From: Streptosporangiaceae bacterium
GTDB lineage: Bacteria; Actinomycetota; Actinomycetes; Streptosporangiales; Streptosporangiaceae
Length of the DNA: 64,000 nucleotides
Direction of reading: 5' to 3'
NCBI GenBank assembly: GCA_025964695.1
Contig: JAOPYK010000250.1
Coordinates: 1-64,000, forward strand
Position numbers and translations under genes: made by a program. The notes beneath the pieces are model-generated. The model saw only the letters and a list, made by a program, of their open reading frames with translations, made no database searches and was not told the origin of the DNA. Numbering within the stretch: position 1 is the stretch's first letter; each line of letters starts with the position of its first letter. Shown one piece after another: positions 45,172 through 55,407 of this stretch.

Positions 45172-46139
45172 CCGGCCTCCCGGATCCGCTCAGCGGCGCG
45201 TAGCCGGACTGAGGCTGCCCGTGGGTTCGTGGTGATCTCGTCCTCGGACGGCAGTTCCGCCCCCCGGCCCAGCAGCCGGAACCTGGGCTGCAGGCCGGGG
45301 ATCGGGACGGGCAGATCCGGTGGAGTGGTGTCGATGGTGCGCTCGGCGAGGGCGCGCTTGGTGATGCGGTCCTCCAGCGAGTGGTACGACAGGACGACGA
45401 CCCTGCCGCCCACGCGCAGTGCGTCCAGGGCGGCGGGCAGCGCCCGCTCCCAGACCGCTAGTTCCTCGTTGACCTCGATGCGCAGCGCCTGGAAGGTGCG
45501 CTTGGCCGGGTTGCCGCCGGTGCGGCGGGTCGCGGCGGGGATCGAGGTCCGCACGATGTCGGCGAGGCGCTTGGTGGAGTCGAAGGGCTCGGTCTCGCGT
45601 TCCCGCACGATCGCCATGGCCACCCGGCGGGCGTAGCGCTCCTCGCCGTAGTCGCGCAGGATCCGGGTGAGCTCGCCGACGCTGTAGCCGTTCACCACCT
45701 CGGCGGCGGTGCGGCCGCGGGTACGGTCCATGCGCATGTCGAGCGGCGCGTCGTAGGAGTAGGCGAAGCCACGCTCGGCCTCGTCGAGCTGCGGGGAGGA
45801 CACGCCCAGGTCGAACAGGATCCCGTCGATCCGGGATACGCCGAGCCGCTCCAGGACGGCGGGAAGTTCGTCGTAGACGGCGTGGACGAGGGTCACGCGA
45901 TCCCCGAAGGGCGCCAGCCGCCGGCCGGACCGGTCCAGTGCCGTGGGGTCCCGGTCGAGCCCGATGAGCCTGAGCCGGGGATGGGCTTGGAGCATCGCGT
46001 AGGCGTGGCCCCCCATGCCCAGGGTGGCGTCCACGTAGATCGGCTCGGGGTTCTGGAATGCGGGCTCCAGCAACGACAGGACGCGATCGAGCATGACCGG
46101 TACGTGACCGTGCCCGCCCATGTCATCACTGCTGCGCAT
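45168..46139 (-). CDS. rsmH: 16S rRNA (cytosine-1402 N4) methyltransferase RsmH (MraW)
   Basis: RsmH methylates C1402 in the 16S rRNA P-site using S-adenosylmethionine. The 323-residue protein carries [16 protein letters not shown], the SAM motif [46 protein letters not shown], and the C-terminal [15 protein letters not shown]. The ATG at 46139 follows AAGGGGGG; the longer frame upstream is not supported. It is separated from mraZ by 217 bp that contain a 7-bp inverted repeat (46330-46344). Confidence 0.95.
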   Translation of the reverse strand: MRSSDDMGGHGHVPVMLDRVLSLLEPAFQNPEPIYVDATLGMGGHAYAMLQAHPRLRLIGLDRDPTALDRSGRRLAPFGDRVTLVHAVYDELPAVLERLGVSRIDGILFDLGVSSPQLDEAERGFAYSYDAPLDMRMDRTRGRTAAEVVNGYSVGELTRILRDYGEERYARRVAMAIVRERETEPFDSTKRLADIVRTSIPAATRRTGGNPAKRTFQALRIEVNEELAVWERALPAALDALRVGGRVVVLSYHSLEDRITKRALAERTIDTTPPDLPVPIPGLQPRFRLLGRGAELPSEDEITTNPRAASVRLRAAERIREAG

Positions 46140-46356
46140 CCCTACACCCCCCTTGTGCTGCCACCGCTCGCGGACTGTGGCCTTCACCGGTCGCCGGGGG
46201 CCTCGCCCGGCCAGGTCCCCATCCGCTGCCCTGAGGAAGATCCCGTTGACGGGAATGCCACCTGGCGCCGGGGAAGCTGCGTCAGCTGGCGTGGAGAGCG
46301 GGTGGAGACCTGGCCGAACGTGGGCCACACCGGTCAATGACCGGAAAGTCGAACTC

Positions 46357-46788
46357 TCAAAGAACCCCGGGCAACACCTCCTCCGAAAGGTCGGAGAACT
46401 GCTGCTCTTCCTGCTCCAGGTAGGTTTCCCATGCCTGTGCGTCCCAGATTTCCAAACGTGTATTGGCCCCGATGACGGCGCAGTCGCGTTCCAGCCCGGC
46501 ATAGCCGCGCAACGCCGGCGGAATGGTGATCCGCCCCTGCTTGTCCGGGACCTCGTCGGAGGCGCTGGCGAAGAAGACACGGCTGTAGGCCCGAACGGAC
46601 CTGGCGGTGACCGGCGCGGTACGGAGCGCCTCGGTGATCCGCTCGAACTCTGCCATCGGGAAGAGGTACAGGCAGCGCTCCTGGCCCTTCGTGATCACCA
46701 GTCCCTCCGACAGCTCCTCGCGGTATTTGGCAGGGAGGAACAACCGCCCCTTGTCGTCCAGGCGCGGCGCATGGGTGCCGAGGAACAC
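46357..46788 (-). CDS. mraZ: MraZ transcriptional regulator of the dcw cluster
   Basis: MraZ is a DNA-binding protein of the SpoVT/AbrB-like fold that represses its own promoter and the dcw operon. The 143-residue protein shows two similar halves: [23 protein letters not shown] and [23 protein letters not shown], each with the DxxGR motif. The GTG at 46788 has GGGAGG about seven bases upstream and gives the canonical start [11 protein letters not shown]; the 21 upstream codons in frame are leader sequence containing the operator. Confidence 0.95.
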   Translation of the reverse strand: MFLGTHAPRLDDKGRLFLPAKYREELSEGLVITKGQERCLYLFPMAEFERITEALRTAPVTARSVRAYSRVFFASASDEVPDKQGRITIPPALRGYAGLERDCAVIGANTRLEIWDAQAWETYLEQEEQQFSDLSEEVLPGVL

Positions 46789-46825
46789 CGGCCCCACCTC
46801 CCGGACGCCGCGGAGAGCAAATGCT

Positions 46826-46861
46826 CCCCACAGCGCCCCACTGTACTCCACTCTCCTCCAC
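46826..46861 (-). promoter_or_regulatory. MraZ box: four direct repeats GTGGRG, period exactly 10 bp
   Basis: On the minus strand the hexamers are GTGGAG (46856-46861), GTGGAG (46846-46851), GTGGGG (46836-46841) and GTGGGG (46826-46831). The 10-bp period, one DNA turn, and the position 38-73 bp before the mraZ start match MraZ operators described in other bacteria. The array overlaps the promoter, as expected for autorepression. Confidence 0.8.
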
Positions 46862-46867
46862 CGTCAA
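46840..46867 (-). promoter_or_regulatory. mraZ: mraZ promoter
   Basis: TTGACG (46862-46867) and TACAGT (46840-46845) on the minus strand are separated by 16 bp. Two of the four MraZ-box repeats lie in the spacer and two just downstream, so a bound MraZ would block polymerase. Confidence 0.65.
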
Positions 46868-47254
46868 CTGAGAAAACGCTGTTTCTGCGCCGTCTCCTCC
46901 GACAAAGCCCCAGGTCACGGCGGTGGAGCGGAGTGGGGGGCCGTCGTCCGCCACCGGAGCGCCGGGCCCTCCCGTGGGCGAGGCGAGGCCCAAGGGGTCG
47001 CGCCCGGACCGCCACGGCCCGGCTCCAGGCGCGTGATCGGAGTCGCGGGGCGCCCCGGCGCATGCGGGCCGGCGGTGGCAAACCAATAGGAACCGGAGAT
47101 TCACCGATTCCCGCAAAACACGGTTTACTCAACTGCCACGCGGTCATCGCGGCCGGGATGCCTGACGACGTAATGTCGAAAGCCGGACAAAATTAAAGTG
47201 GCGCCCCGGGCCGTGGACGCCGCGGGTGGGCCGGCAGGCGACTGAGGAGGGTTA
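46868..47254. other. mraZ-moxR divergent intergenic region
   Basis: About 390 bp without a supported gene; open frames here are short shadows. The moxR-proximal part (47085-47205) is AT-richer than its surroundings, which fits the moxR promoter, but no clear -35/-10 pair could be assigned. The moxR ribosome site GAGGAGGG ends this region. Confidence 0.4.
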
Positions 47255-48244
<990 letters not shown>

Positions 48245-48262
48245 CCGAGTCGGCCACCGGAG

Positions 48263-49549
48263 ATGCGTAAGTCACTCAACGCCCTCACCACCCGCGGCCG
48301 GTCCTTCGTCGCCGCGGGGCTGACCGCGATCCTGTGCGCGTTCATCCTGGGCGAGCGGGATCTGCTCCGGGCCGGCACTCTCGTGCTGGCCATGCCGCTG
48401 CTGTCGTCGCTCGCGGTGTCGCGTACCCGCTACCGGCTCGCCTGCGCCCGGCGGCTCGATCCGTCCCGGCTGCCGGTCGGCCATGAGTCACGTGTCGATC
48501 TGCGCCTGGAGAACGTGTCCCGGCTGCCGACCGGGCTGCTGCTGGTCGAGGACCGGGTGCCTTACACCCTCGGCGGCCGGGCCCGGTTCGTGCTGGACCG
48601 GGTGGAGGCCAACGGAGCGCGCGAGCTGAGCTACCGGGTCCGCTCCGACGTGCGCGGCCGCTACCGGGTGGGTCCGCTGACCGTACGCCTGGCGGATCCG
48701 TTCGGGCTGGTCGAGCTGGCCCGCTCGTTCAGCCTCACCGACACCCTCACGGTGACCCCAACCATCGTCCCGCTGCCCCCCGGCCGGCTGAGCGGGGCGT
48801 GGACCGGCGGCGGGGACAGCCGCGCGCGCACGGTCTCCAGCGCCGGCGAGGACGACATCGCTCCCCGCGAGTACCGCCAGGGCGATGACCTGCGCCGGAT
48901 CCACTGGCGTTCCACGGCCAGGCACGGCGAGCTGATGGTGCGGCGCGAGGAGCAGCAGTGGCAGAGCCGGGGGGCGCTCTTCCTGGACACCCGGCGCCAC
49001 GTGCACCGCGGCGAAGGCCCGGGGTCGTCGTTCGAGCAGGCGGTCTCGGCCACCGCCTCGGTGGGCGTGCACCTGGCCCGGGAGGGATTCGGCCTGCGGT
49101 ACGTGACCGACGCCGGCGAATCGCAGGCCTCCTCCGGCGGCAGCGGCTTCGAGGGGGCCCTGCTGGACGCGCTGGCGGTCGCCCGGACGTCCGGGAACAG
49201 GTCGCTGGTCCCCGGGCTCGGTGCGCTCCGTGAGGCGATCGGAGCGCACCGGGAGGGGGACGGGCTGGTCATCGCGATCTTCGGTCAGCTGGATCCCGCG
49301 GAAGCGCGTGCCGTGGCCGCGATCCGGCGCGGAACCGCCACCTGCGTCGCGATCCTGGTCGACGTGAACCAGCGGGACGGGGTACCGGGGCACGGCCCCA
49401 TCATGATCGCGACGGAGACGCTGCGCACGGCGGGCTGGCGGGTGCTCACGATCAGCACGGCCGGCGCGCTGGCCACCGCCTGGGCCCATGCCGGCGAGGC
49501 ATTGGAAGACGCCCGATACAGCCCGCCCGCCGAGCGGAGCAGGCCATGA
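48263..49549 (+). CDS. DUF58 domain protein, MoxR partner
   Basis: This 428-residue protein starts with two hydrophobic helices (FVAAGLTAILCAFILG and GTLVLAMPLLSSLAV), then a beta-rich region, and then the DUF58 signature REYRQGDDLRRIHWRSTARHGELMVRREEQQ. The C-terminal half resembles a von Willebrand A-like fold with LFLDTR. It is encoded 18 bp after moxR and overlaps the transglutaminase gene by ATGA, so the three products probably act together at the membrane. The function is not established. Confidence 0.88.
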   Translation: MRKSLNALTTRGRSFVAAGLTAILCAFILGERDLLRAGTLVLAMPLLSSLAVSRTRYRLACARRLDPSRLPVGHESRVDLRLENVSRLPTGLLLVEDRVPYTLGGRARFVLDRVEANGARELSYRVRSDVRGRYRVGPLTVRLADPFGLVELARSFSLTDTLTVTPTIVPLPPGRLSGAWTGGGDSRARTVSSAGEDDIAPREYRQGDDLRRIHWRSTARHGELMVRREEQQWQSRGALFLDTRRHVHRGEGPGSSFEQAVSATASVGVHLAREGFGLRYVTDAGESQASSGGSGFEGALLDALAVARTSGNRSLVPGLGALREAIGAHREGDGLVIAIFGQLDPAEARAVAAIRRGTATCVAILVDVNQRDGVPGHGPIMIATETLRTAGWRVLTISTAGALATAWAHAGEALEDARYSPPAERSRP

Positions 49550-51996
49550 AGACACGTCTGACCGTCACCGCCGCGGTGGCCACGCTGCTGAGCTCGATCG
49601 GGCTCTACCCGCTGTTCATCGGCTGGGCCTGGTTCTGGCCGGGGCTGGGAGCGGTCGCCGTCGTGTCCGGCGCGGGAGCGCTGACCCGCCGGTTCCGGCT
49701 ACCCGCGATCTTCAACCTGGCGGGCGGCCTGGCCGCGCTGAACCTGTACCTGACGACGGTCTACACCGCCCCCGAGGCGTTCCTGTGGGTCGTGCCCACT
49801 CCCGCGTCGCTGGCGCGGCTGGGCTCGCTGATGGGCGACGGCTGGAACACCGCGAACAAGTACACCGCGCCCGTGCCGCTGAACGACGGCGTCGCGCTGC
49901 TGGCCACCCTCGGCGTCGGGCTGGTCGCCTCGACCGTAGACCTGCTGGCGGTACGGCTGCGCCGCGCCGCCCCCGCGGGCCTGCCGCTGCTGGCGATGTA
50001 CAGCGTGCCGGCGGCGGTACGGGACGAGAGCGTCAGCTGGATCGCCTTCATGCTGGGCGCGATCGGGTTCATGGCGCTGCTCCTCGCCGACGCGCGGGAG
50101 CAGGTGAGCGGCTGGGGCCGCCACGTGCTGTCCGTCCGCTGGTCCGAGGAGGTGCCGGGTGAGCGTCCCGACTCTCGGGCCATGGCGGGAACGGGGCGCC
50201 GGGTCGGGCTGGCCGCCGTCGCCATCGCGGTGCTGCTGCCGATGGCGGTGCCCGGGATCCACCCGAAGGGGCTGCTCGGGCTGAGCGGCACCGGTGACCG
50301 GCCCGCGGGGTCGGGCACGGTGCGGAAACCGGACCCGATGGTCAGCCTGCGGCGGGAACTGCAGCGGCCGGACGACTCGGTGGTGCTGACCTACCGCACC
50401 GACGACCCGGGGCAGCCCGACTATCTGCGGTTGTGGGCACTGGACCTGTTCGAGTCCGGGCAGTGGACCTACAGCTCGTTCAACGGCACGCCCAAGGACA
50501 GGATCAAGAACCGCGATCTGCCGCCCGCACCCGGCCTGACCCAGGACACCCCGGTCCGTACCGTGCGGACCGAGATCAAGATGGACCGGCACGCCAAGGA
50601 CTTCGAGTTCCTGCCGCTGCCGTACGCGCCGGCCCGCGTGGGCATCAGCGGGGACTGGCGGGTCCACCCCGCCTCGCTCATGGTCTACTCCCTGCACGAC
50701 GTGGCCGACGGACGGTCGTACACGGTCACCAGCAAGCGGCCCGAGCCGACGGCCGAGCAGCTCCAGGCCGCCGGCGAGGCCCCCGCGGATATCAGGAGCC
50801 ACTATCTCGCGGTGAGCCCGGAGGTACAGGACTCCATCCAGGCGCTGGCCCGCAAGCACACCAAGGGCGCGCAGACGGACTACCAGCGGGCGATGAAGCT
50901 GCAGCAGTGGTTCACCTCGTCCGCGTTCACCTACAGCCTGACCGCGCAGCCTCCGGACAACGCCAACGACCTCGTCGACTTCCTCACCAAGCACCAGGTC
51001 GGGTACTGCCAGCAGTTCGCGGCCGCGATGGCGGTCCTCGCCCGCAGCCTGGGCATCCCCGCCCGGGTCGCCGCGGGCTACACCGCCGGCAGCCGGGACC
51101 AGAACGGCACCTGGGTGGTGCGGTCCCGGGACGCGCACGCGTGGCCGGAGCTGTACTTCGAAGGCGTGGGGTGGGTGCGCTTCGAACCGACCCCCGGGGC
51201 GGGCGGCGGGCCCGGCCAGGGCACCGCGACCACCCCCGCCTACGCCGAGACGGCCACCGGGGACACCGGTTCCGGACAGGGAGGCCACGCCCCACCGGCC
51301 ACGCCGTCGCCCGCGGTCACCGGCGGCCAGGCCACGCCCGGAGCGGGCCCGCTCGGTCACCGCCCGGACGAGGGCGGGCTCACCGGTACGGTCCCGAAGC
51401 GGAAGACCGGCCCGGGCGTGCCGCTCGGCTGGATCAGCGCGATCCTGCTCGTCCTGTTGATCCTGGCGGCGCCCATGGGCGTACGCCTCGCCACCAGGCG
51501 CCGCCGCTGGGCCCAGGCGATCCGGCCGCCGGCCCGCGAGCCGGCCTCCCGGGGTCCGGTCCGGCCACGGCGGACGTGGCGGGACGACCCGCCCGCCGAT
51601 CCCGCGGAGGCCGCGCACGCCGCCTGGGCCGAGATGCGCGCGGACGCCATCGACCACGGCCTGCCCTGGCGGTCCAGCGACAGCCCCCGCTCCGCGGCGC
51701 ACCATCTCGCCGAGCTCCTCGAGCTGGCCGGTCCCGCCTCCGCCGCCCTGGACCGGATCGCCCTGGCGGAGGAACGCGCCCGGTACGCCCCCGTACCGGC
51801 TCCGGCCGACACGCTCCGCGCGGACGTGCAGGTCATGCGCACCGTGATCGCCGAATCCGTGGATCGCAAGACCCGGCTGCGCGCCCGGTTCGTTCCGCCG
51901 ACGGCCATGTCGGCGCTGCGCGGGGCCGGCGGCCGGTCGCTCGAGACCTTCGACCGCCTGGTAAGCCGGATCGGGGAGCTGACACACCGCAGGTAG
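49546..51996 (+). CDS. TgpA-like membrane transglutaminase
   Basis: The 816-residue protein has an N-terminal multi-helix part (at least five helices within residues 1-235), an extracytoplasmic DUF3488-like region, and a transglutaminase domain. The nucleophile is in GYCQQFAAAMAVLARSLGIPAR (Cys488), and the His in SRDAHAWPELYF (His531). The usual third residue, Asp, is Glu in WVRFEPTPG. A Gly/Thr-rich linker, a further helix (PLGWISAILLVLLILAAPMGV) and a cytoplasmic DUF4129-like tail follow. It ends the moxR operon; its last codons lie in the first unit of a 15-bp repeat array. Confidence 0.88.
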   Translation: MKTRLTVTAAVATLLSSIGLYPLFIGWAWFWPGLGAVAVVSGAGALTRRFRLPAIFNLAGGLAALNLYLTTVYTAPEAFLWVVPTPASLARLGSLMGDGWNTANKYTAPVPLNDGVALLATLGVGLVASTVDLLAVRLRRAAPAGLPLLAMYSVPAAVRDESVSWIAFMLGAIGFMALLLADAREQVSGWGRHVLSVRWSEEVPGERPDSRAMAGTGRRVGLAAVAIAVLLPMAVPGIHPKGLLGLSGTGDRPAGSGTVRKPDPMVSLRRELQRPDDSVVLTYRTDDPGQPDYLRLWALDLFESGQWTYSSFNGTPKDRIKNRDLPPAPGLTQDTPVRTVRTEIKMDRHAKDFEFLPLPYAPARVGISGDWRVHPASLMVYSLHDVADGRSYTVTSKRPEPTAEQLQAAGEAPADIRSHYLAVSPEVQDSIQALARKHTKGAQTDYQRAMKLQQWFTSSAFTYSLTAQPPDNANDLVDFLTKHQVGYCQQFAAAMAVLARSLGIPARVAAGYTAGSRDQNGTWVVRSRDAHAWPELYFEGVGWVRFEPTPGAGGGPGQGTATTPAYAETATGDTGSGQGGHAPPATPSPAVTGGQATPGAGPLGHRPDEGGLTGTVPKRKTGPGVPLGWISAILLVLLILAAPMGVRLATRRRRWAQAIRPPAREPASRGPVRPRRTWRDDPPADPAEAAHAAWAEMRADAIDHGLPWRSSDSPRSAAHHLAELLELAGPASAALDRIALAEERARYAPVPAPADTLRADVQVMRTVIAESVDRKTRLRARFVPPTAMSALRGAGGRSLETFDRLVSRIGELTHRR

Positions 51997-52150
51997 GAGC
52001 GCCACGGGTAAGAACACGGCAGGTACGGATACCGCAGGTACGGATACCGCAGGTACGGATACCGCAGGTAGGAGTACCGCAGGTAGGAGTACCGCACGTG
52101 AGAACACCGCAGGTGAGAACACCGCGGGCTGGAATACACCGCGGGCAGAG
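51986..52150. repeat. 15-bp tandem repeat array, eleven units
   Basis: Eleven consecutive 15-bp units with consensus ACCGCAGGTACGGAT run without a gap from 51986 to 52150. Units 3-7 (52016-52090) are nearly identical and the outer ones are diverged. The first unit includes the TAG stop of the transglutaminase gene. Since 15 is a multiple of three, the array is open in several frames as pentapeptide-like sequence, but no ribosome site supports translation. Confidence 0.95.
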
Positions 52151-52216
52151 CAAAACACGGTCGCGCGGGCCGGGGAAGGCGCGCTTCAGGCTCCCGCCTG
52201 GGTGCGACGGGGGCTG

Positions 52217-52606
52217 CTACTCCCCGTCGGAGCGGCGGCGCCAGCGTTCTTCCAGGCGATCCATGAACCCGGCGCGGGCGGGCCGCGAGCTGCGCTTGGG
52301 CGTCGCCGCCTCGGCGCCGACCCCGGTCATGCGCTTCCAGCTGGACAGCGCCCACACGCAGCAGGCGACCATCAGCAGGAAGCCCGTCACGCTGACGCCG
52401 ACGGTGACGGAGCCGGCGTTGATGACCAGACCCGCCATCAGCGCGCACACGCCCAGCACGAAGCCGAGCACCGCCTTGACGATGCGGCGCTTGTAGTGCA
52501 CCTGCGGGTTCGTCGACCGAACCGCGTGAGCGAACTTCGGATCCTCGGTATACAGCGCCCGCTCGATCTGGTCGAGCAGACGTTGCTCGTGCTCAGAGAG
52601 CGGCAC
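52217..52606 (-). CDS. DUF3040 family membrane protein
   Basis: This 129-residue protein begins MPLSEHEQRLLDQIERALYTEDPKFA, which is the DUF3040 signature, followed by two membrane helices (AVLGFVLGVCALMAGLVI and VGVSVTGFLLMVACCVWAL) and a basic C-terminal tail. DUF3040 genes usually lie close to dinB and mraZ in actinobacteria. Function is unknown. The GTG at 52606 has GGGAGG upstream. Confidence 0.88.
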   Translation of the reverse strand: MPLSEHEQRLLDQIERALYTEDPKFAHAVRSTNPQVHYKRRIVKAVLGFVLGVCALMAGLVINAGSVTVGVSVTGFLLMVACCVWALSSWKRMTGVGAEAATPKRSSRPARAGFMDRLEERWRRRSDGE

Positions 52607-52756
52607 GGCGCCTCCCAAAGACAGCCCCGCTACGGTCGGTCCGATGCCTGACGGGGACTTGGCTATCGGTGATATGCCCAGAATACGAGGCGGGACGAGC
52701 GTACGAAAGAAAACGTCCGACCCGGGTCAGCGGGGTAGACAGATCGCGCGGTCCGG

Positions 52757-54022
52757 TCATCGTCTCCCTCCTCTCGTCCCATGGTCGTCGTACGCGTCGT
52801 CAGGCCGGACCAGAGTGGCCGGTCGGACGGCCCCCCTGCCGAACCTGCCGACCACCTTGTCCATGACACGCTCGGCCTCGTGCCAGCCGTTCTCAGGCTC
52901 GTCCAAGGTCAGCTGACGGGGGGTCCGATCGGCCGGGCCCAGGTTCTCCACCCGAACGCCGACCAGCCGAAGTCGTACCCGTTCAAGTCCGGCCGTCTCA
53001 TACAACTCACATGCTGTGGCGTAGATCACACGAGCCAGATCGGTGGGCTCCCCCAGCGTGCGGGCCCGGGTGATCGTTTTAAAGTCCGCCATTCTCAGTT
53101 TGACACTAATCGTACGTCCAACGTTGCCACTTGCGCGCAGCCGGGCTCCGACCTTCTCCGCCAGCCGCAGCAGCTCACGCCGGATGATCTCGCGGTCGTC
53201 GATGTCGTGGTCGAAGGTCTCCTCGGCGCCGATGCTCTTGTCGGGGGCGGCCGGGACGACCGGCCGGGGGTCGCGTCCCCACGACAGCTCGTGCAGATGT
53301 CTGCCGAGGGCGGTGCCGAGCTCACGCTGCAGGGTGGGCAGCGAGACGTGCGCGATGTCGCGGACGGTGCGCAGCCCGAGCCTGGCGAGGGTCTGCTCGG
53401 TGCGCTCCCCCACTCCCCACAGGGCCGCCACCGGCAGCGCGTGCAGGAACGTCACCACCCCCCCGGCGGGCACGACGAGCATGCCGTCGGGTTTGCACCG
53501 GGTGGAGGCCAGCTTGGCCACGAACTTGGTGCTCGCCACCCCGACCGAGCAGGTGATCCCCTGCTGTTCGGCGACCTGCGCCCGGATGAGCCGGCCGATC
53601 CCGGCCGGGGGGCCCAGGCGCCGCAGCGCCCCGGAGACGTCCAGGAACGCCTCGTCCATGGCGAGTGGCTCGACGTAGGGGGTGACCGAGCGGAAGACCT
53701 CCATGACCGCGGCGGAGACCCGGGCGTACTTCTCATGCTCGGGCGGCAGGACCACCGCCTGCGGGCACAGCCGCCTGGCCCTGGTCATCGGCATCGCCGA
53801 GTGCACACCATAGCTGCGCGCCTCGTAAGAGGCCGCCGCCACCACACCGCGTGCCCCCGCTCCGCCCACGACGACGGGCCGGCCGCGCAGCTCGGGACGG
53901 TCGAGCAGCTCGACGCTCACGAAGAACGCGTCCATGTCCACATGCAGGATGGTGCAACCGGCGTCATCGGCCGGCGGGCCCGGCTGCGGCCCAGGCCTGT
54001 GAAGTTGCTGCTTGCGGCTCAT
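52757..54022 (-). CDS. dinB: DNA polymerase IV (Y family)
   Basis: DinB is an error-prone translesion polymerase. The 421-residue protein has the catalytic motifs ILHVDMDAFFVSVE and PLAMDEAFLDVSG, the finger segment AASYEARSYGVHSAMP, the thumb helix-hairpin-helix, and the C-terminal little-finger domain (GRTISVKLRMADFKTITR). The YEARxxGV motif is intact, so it is likely active. The C-terminus lacks an obvious canonical beta-clamp pentapeptide. ATG 54022 is the start. Confidence 0.93.
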   Translation of the reverse strand: MSRKQQLHRPGPQPGPPADDAGCTILHVDMDAFFVSVELLDRPELRGRPVVVGGAGARGVVAAASYEARSYGVHSAMPMTRARRLCPQAVVLPPEHEKYARVSAAVMEVFRSVTPYVEPLAMDEAFLDVSGALRRLGPPAGIGRLIRAQVAEQQGITCSVGVASTKFVAKLASTRCKPDGMLVVPAGGVVTFLHALPVAALWGVGERTEQTLARLGLRTVRDIAHVSLPTLQRELGTALGRHLHELSWGRDPRPVVPAAPDKSIGAEETFDHDIDDREIIRRELLRLAEKVGARLRASGNVGRTISVKLRMADFKTITRARTLGEPTDLARVIYATACELYETAGLERVRLRLVGVRVENLGPADRTPRQLTLDEPENGWHEAERVMDKVVGRFGRGAVRPATLVRPDDAYDDHGTRGGRR

Positions 54023-54071
54023 CTACCGCCACCATAGCCCGCCGGAACGCCGCCATGGGCCCCGCCGGCGG

Positions 54072-54854
54072 TCAGGCGCGGTGCGCGAGCAGATGGAGCT
54101 GGGTGGCGAGGTCGCGGAGCACGGGGTGGCTGGAGGCCGCGGTCTCCAGCGCGACGAGCGCCTCGGCCGCGGCGTTGTCCCCGTCGATGAGACCGCTGGG
54201 CACCAGGTCGGCGAAGATGCGCACCCCGTGCACCTCGCCCACCCGAAGGCCCGCTCCCTCCGCCAGCGCGGCCAGCCGGTCGCGGGTCAGCCGGCACGGC
54301 ACCGGGTCCCGGTCGCCCCAGCGGCCGGCCGGATCGGTGAGCGCGTGCCGGGCGTCGTCGAAATGACCGGCCAGCGCCCGGTGCAGCACGGTGGCGACCT
54401 GACCGGCGGCCAGCACGCTGACCGAGCCGCCGGGACGCACCACCGCGGCCAGGGAGGCCATCGCGGCGGCGGGGTCGTCGACGTACTCCAGCACACTGTG
54501 GCACAGCACCAGGTCGGCGCTGTCGGTGCCCACCACCCCGAGCAGGTCGTCGGCGTCGCCCTGCAGGGCCTGCACGCTCACGCCCTTCTCGGCCGCGCGG
54601 CGTTCCAGTGCGGCCAGCGCGTCGGGACTGGCGTCGACGACGGTGACCCGGTGCCCGAGCTCGGCCAGGGGCACGGCGAACCCGCCGGTGCCGCCGCCGG
54701 CGTCGACGACGTCGAGCGCGGTCCGCCCCGACACGGCCGAGATGCGGTCCAGGGCCGCGCGCAGGACGTCCCAGACGACGGCGGTGCGCACGGTGCTGGT
54801 CCGGCGGATTCCGGGCTTGGTTCCAGGGCGCTCGTCCACGGGTGCCCCCTTCAT
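54072..54854 (-). CDS. SAM-dependent methyltransferase (class I)
   Basis: This 260-residue protein has a Rossmann-fold methyltransferase core: VVDAGGGTGGFAVPLAELG (motif I), VTVVDASPDALAALERRA, GDADDL, and VLCHSVLEYVDDPAAAMASLAAVVRPGG (motif IV-V). The substrate is not evident. Genes of this kind are common next to dinB in actinobacteria. ATG 54854 is chosen; a GTG six codons upstream (54872) is possible. It ends 49 bp before the dinB start on the same strand. Confidence 0.82.
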   Translation of the reverse strand: MKGAPVDERPGTKPGIRRTSTVRTAVVWDVLRAALDRISAVSGRTALDVVDAGGGTGGFAVPLAELGHRVTVVDASPDALAALERRAAEKGVSVQALQGDADDLLGVVGTDSADLVLCHSVLEYVDDPAAAMASLAAVVRPGGSVSVLAAGQVATVLHRALAGHFDDARHALTDPAGRWGDRDPVPCRLTRDRLAALAEGAGLRVGEVHGVRIFADLVPSGLIDGDNAAAEALVALETAASSHPVLRDLATQLHLLAHRA

Positions 54855-54988
54855 GTCCGTCACCCTGGCCACAGTAGCCGTGCGCGGCGCCGGGCAGGCC
54901 CGGGTGCGCGGCCCACGGTGATCATCATCGGTGATCAGCCGATCGCGGGAGGTGAACTCGAGGTGAACGGGAGGTCGGCGCAGGGAGG

Positions 54989-55405
54989 TCAGAGGAAGAG
55001 GGACGGCTTGAGCTGCTGCAACCGGGACAGCAGCCCGTTGACGAACTTGGGGGACTCGTCGGTGGAGAACTCGGTGGCCAGCGCCACCGCCTCACTGATC
55101 GCCACCCCGTCGGGTACGTCGTCGACCCAGAGCAGCTCGTGGGTACCGAGCCGCAGGATCGTGCGGTCCACGGCCGGCATCCGGTCCAGGGTCCAGCCGA
55201 CCGCGTAGGTCGCGATCAGCTCGTCGATGCGCTCCCGGTGCTCCCAGGCGCCTTCCACCAGCCGTACGGCATGGGCGTACTCCGCGAGCTCCTCACCTTT
55301 GGGCTGTCCCCGCCGGGCCAGCACGTCCACGGCGGAGTCCTCGCGCAGCTCCGCCTCGAACAGCACCTCGAACGCGTGTTTACGCGCCTTGCTCCGTGCC
55401 GGCAT
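54989..55405 (-). CDS. nusB: transcription antitermination factor NusB
   Basis: NusB, with NusE (S10), forms the antitermination complex on rRNA operons. The 138-residue all-helical protein has the family pattern ARSKARKHAFEVLFEAELR, TLDRMPAVDRTILRLGTHELLW, and VAISEAVALATEFSTDESPKFVNGLLSRL. It begins two bases after the efp stop, so the order pepQ-efp-nusB is a compact operon, as in most actinobacteria. Confidence 0.96.
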   Translation of the reverse strand: MPARSKARKHAFEVLFEAELREDSAVDVLARRGQPKGEELAEYAHAVRLVEGAWEHRERIDELIATYAVGWTLDRMPAVDRTILRLGTHELLWVDDVPDGVAISEAVALATEFSTDESPKFVNGLLSRLQQLKPSLFL

Positions 55406-55407
55406 CG

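Noticed and set aside
51986-52150. CRISPR-like array
   Set aside because: Units are 15 bp with no spacers between them, so it is a simple tandem repeat; no cas genes are nearby.
51833-52153. Pentapeptide-repeat-like protein (GVLTC/GIRTC units) on the minus strand
   Set aside because: The frame only reads through the 15-bp DNA repeat, has no ribosome site, and does not fit the A(N/D)LXX pentapeptide-repeat consensus.
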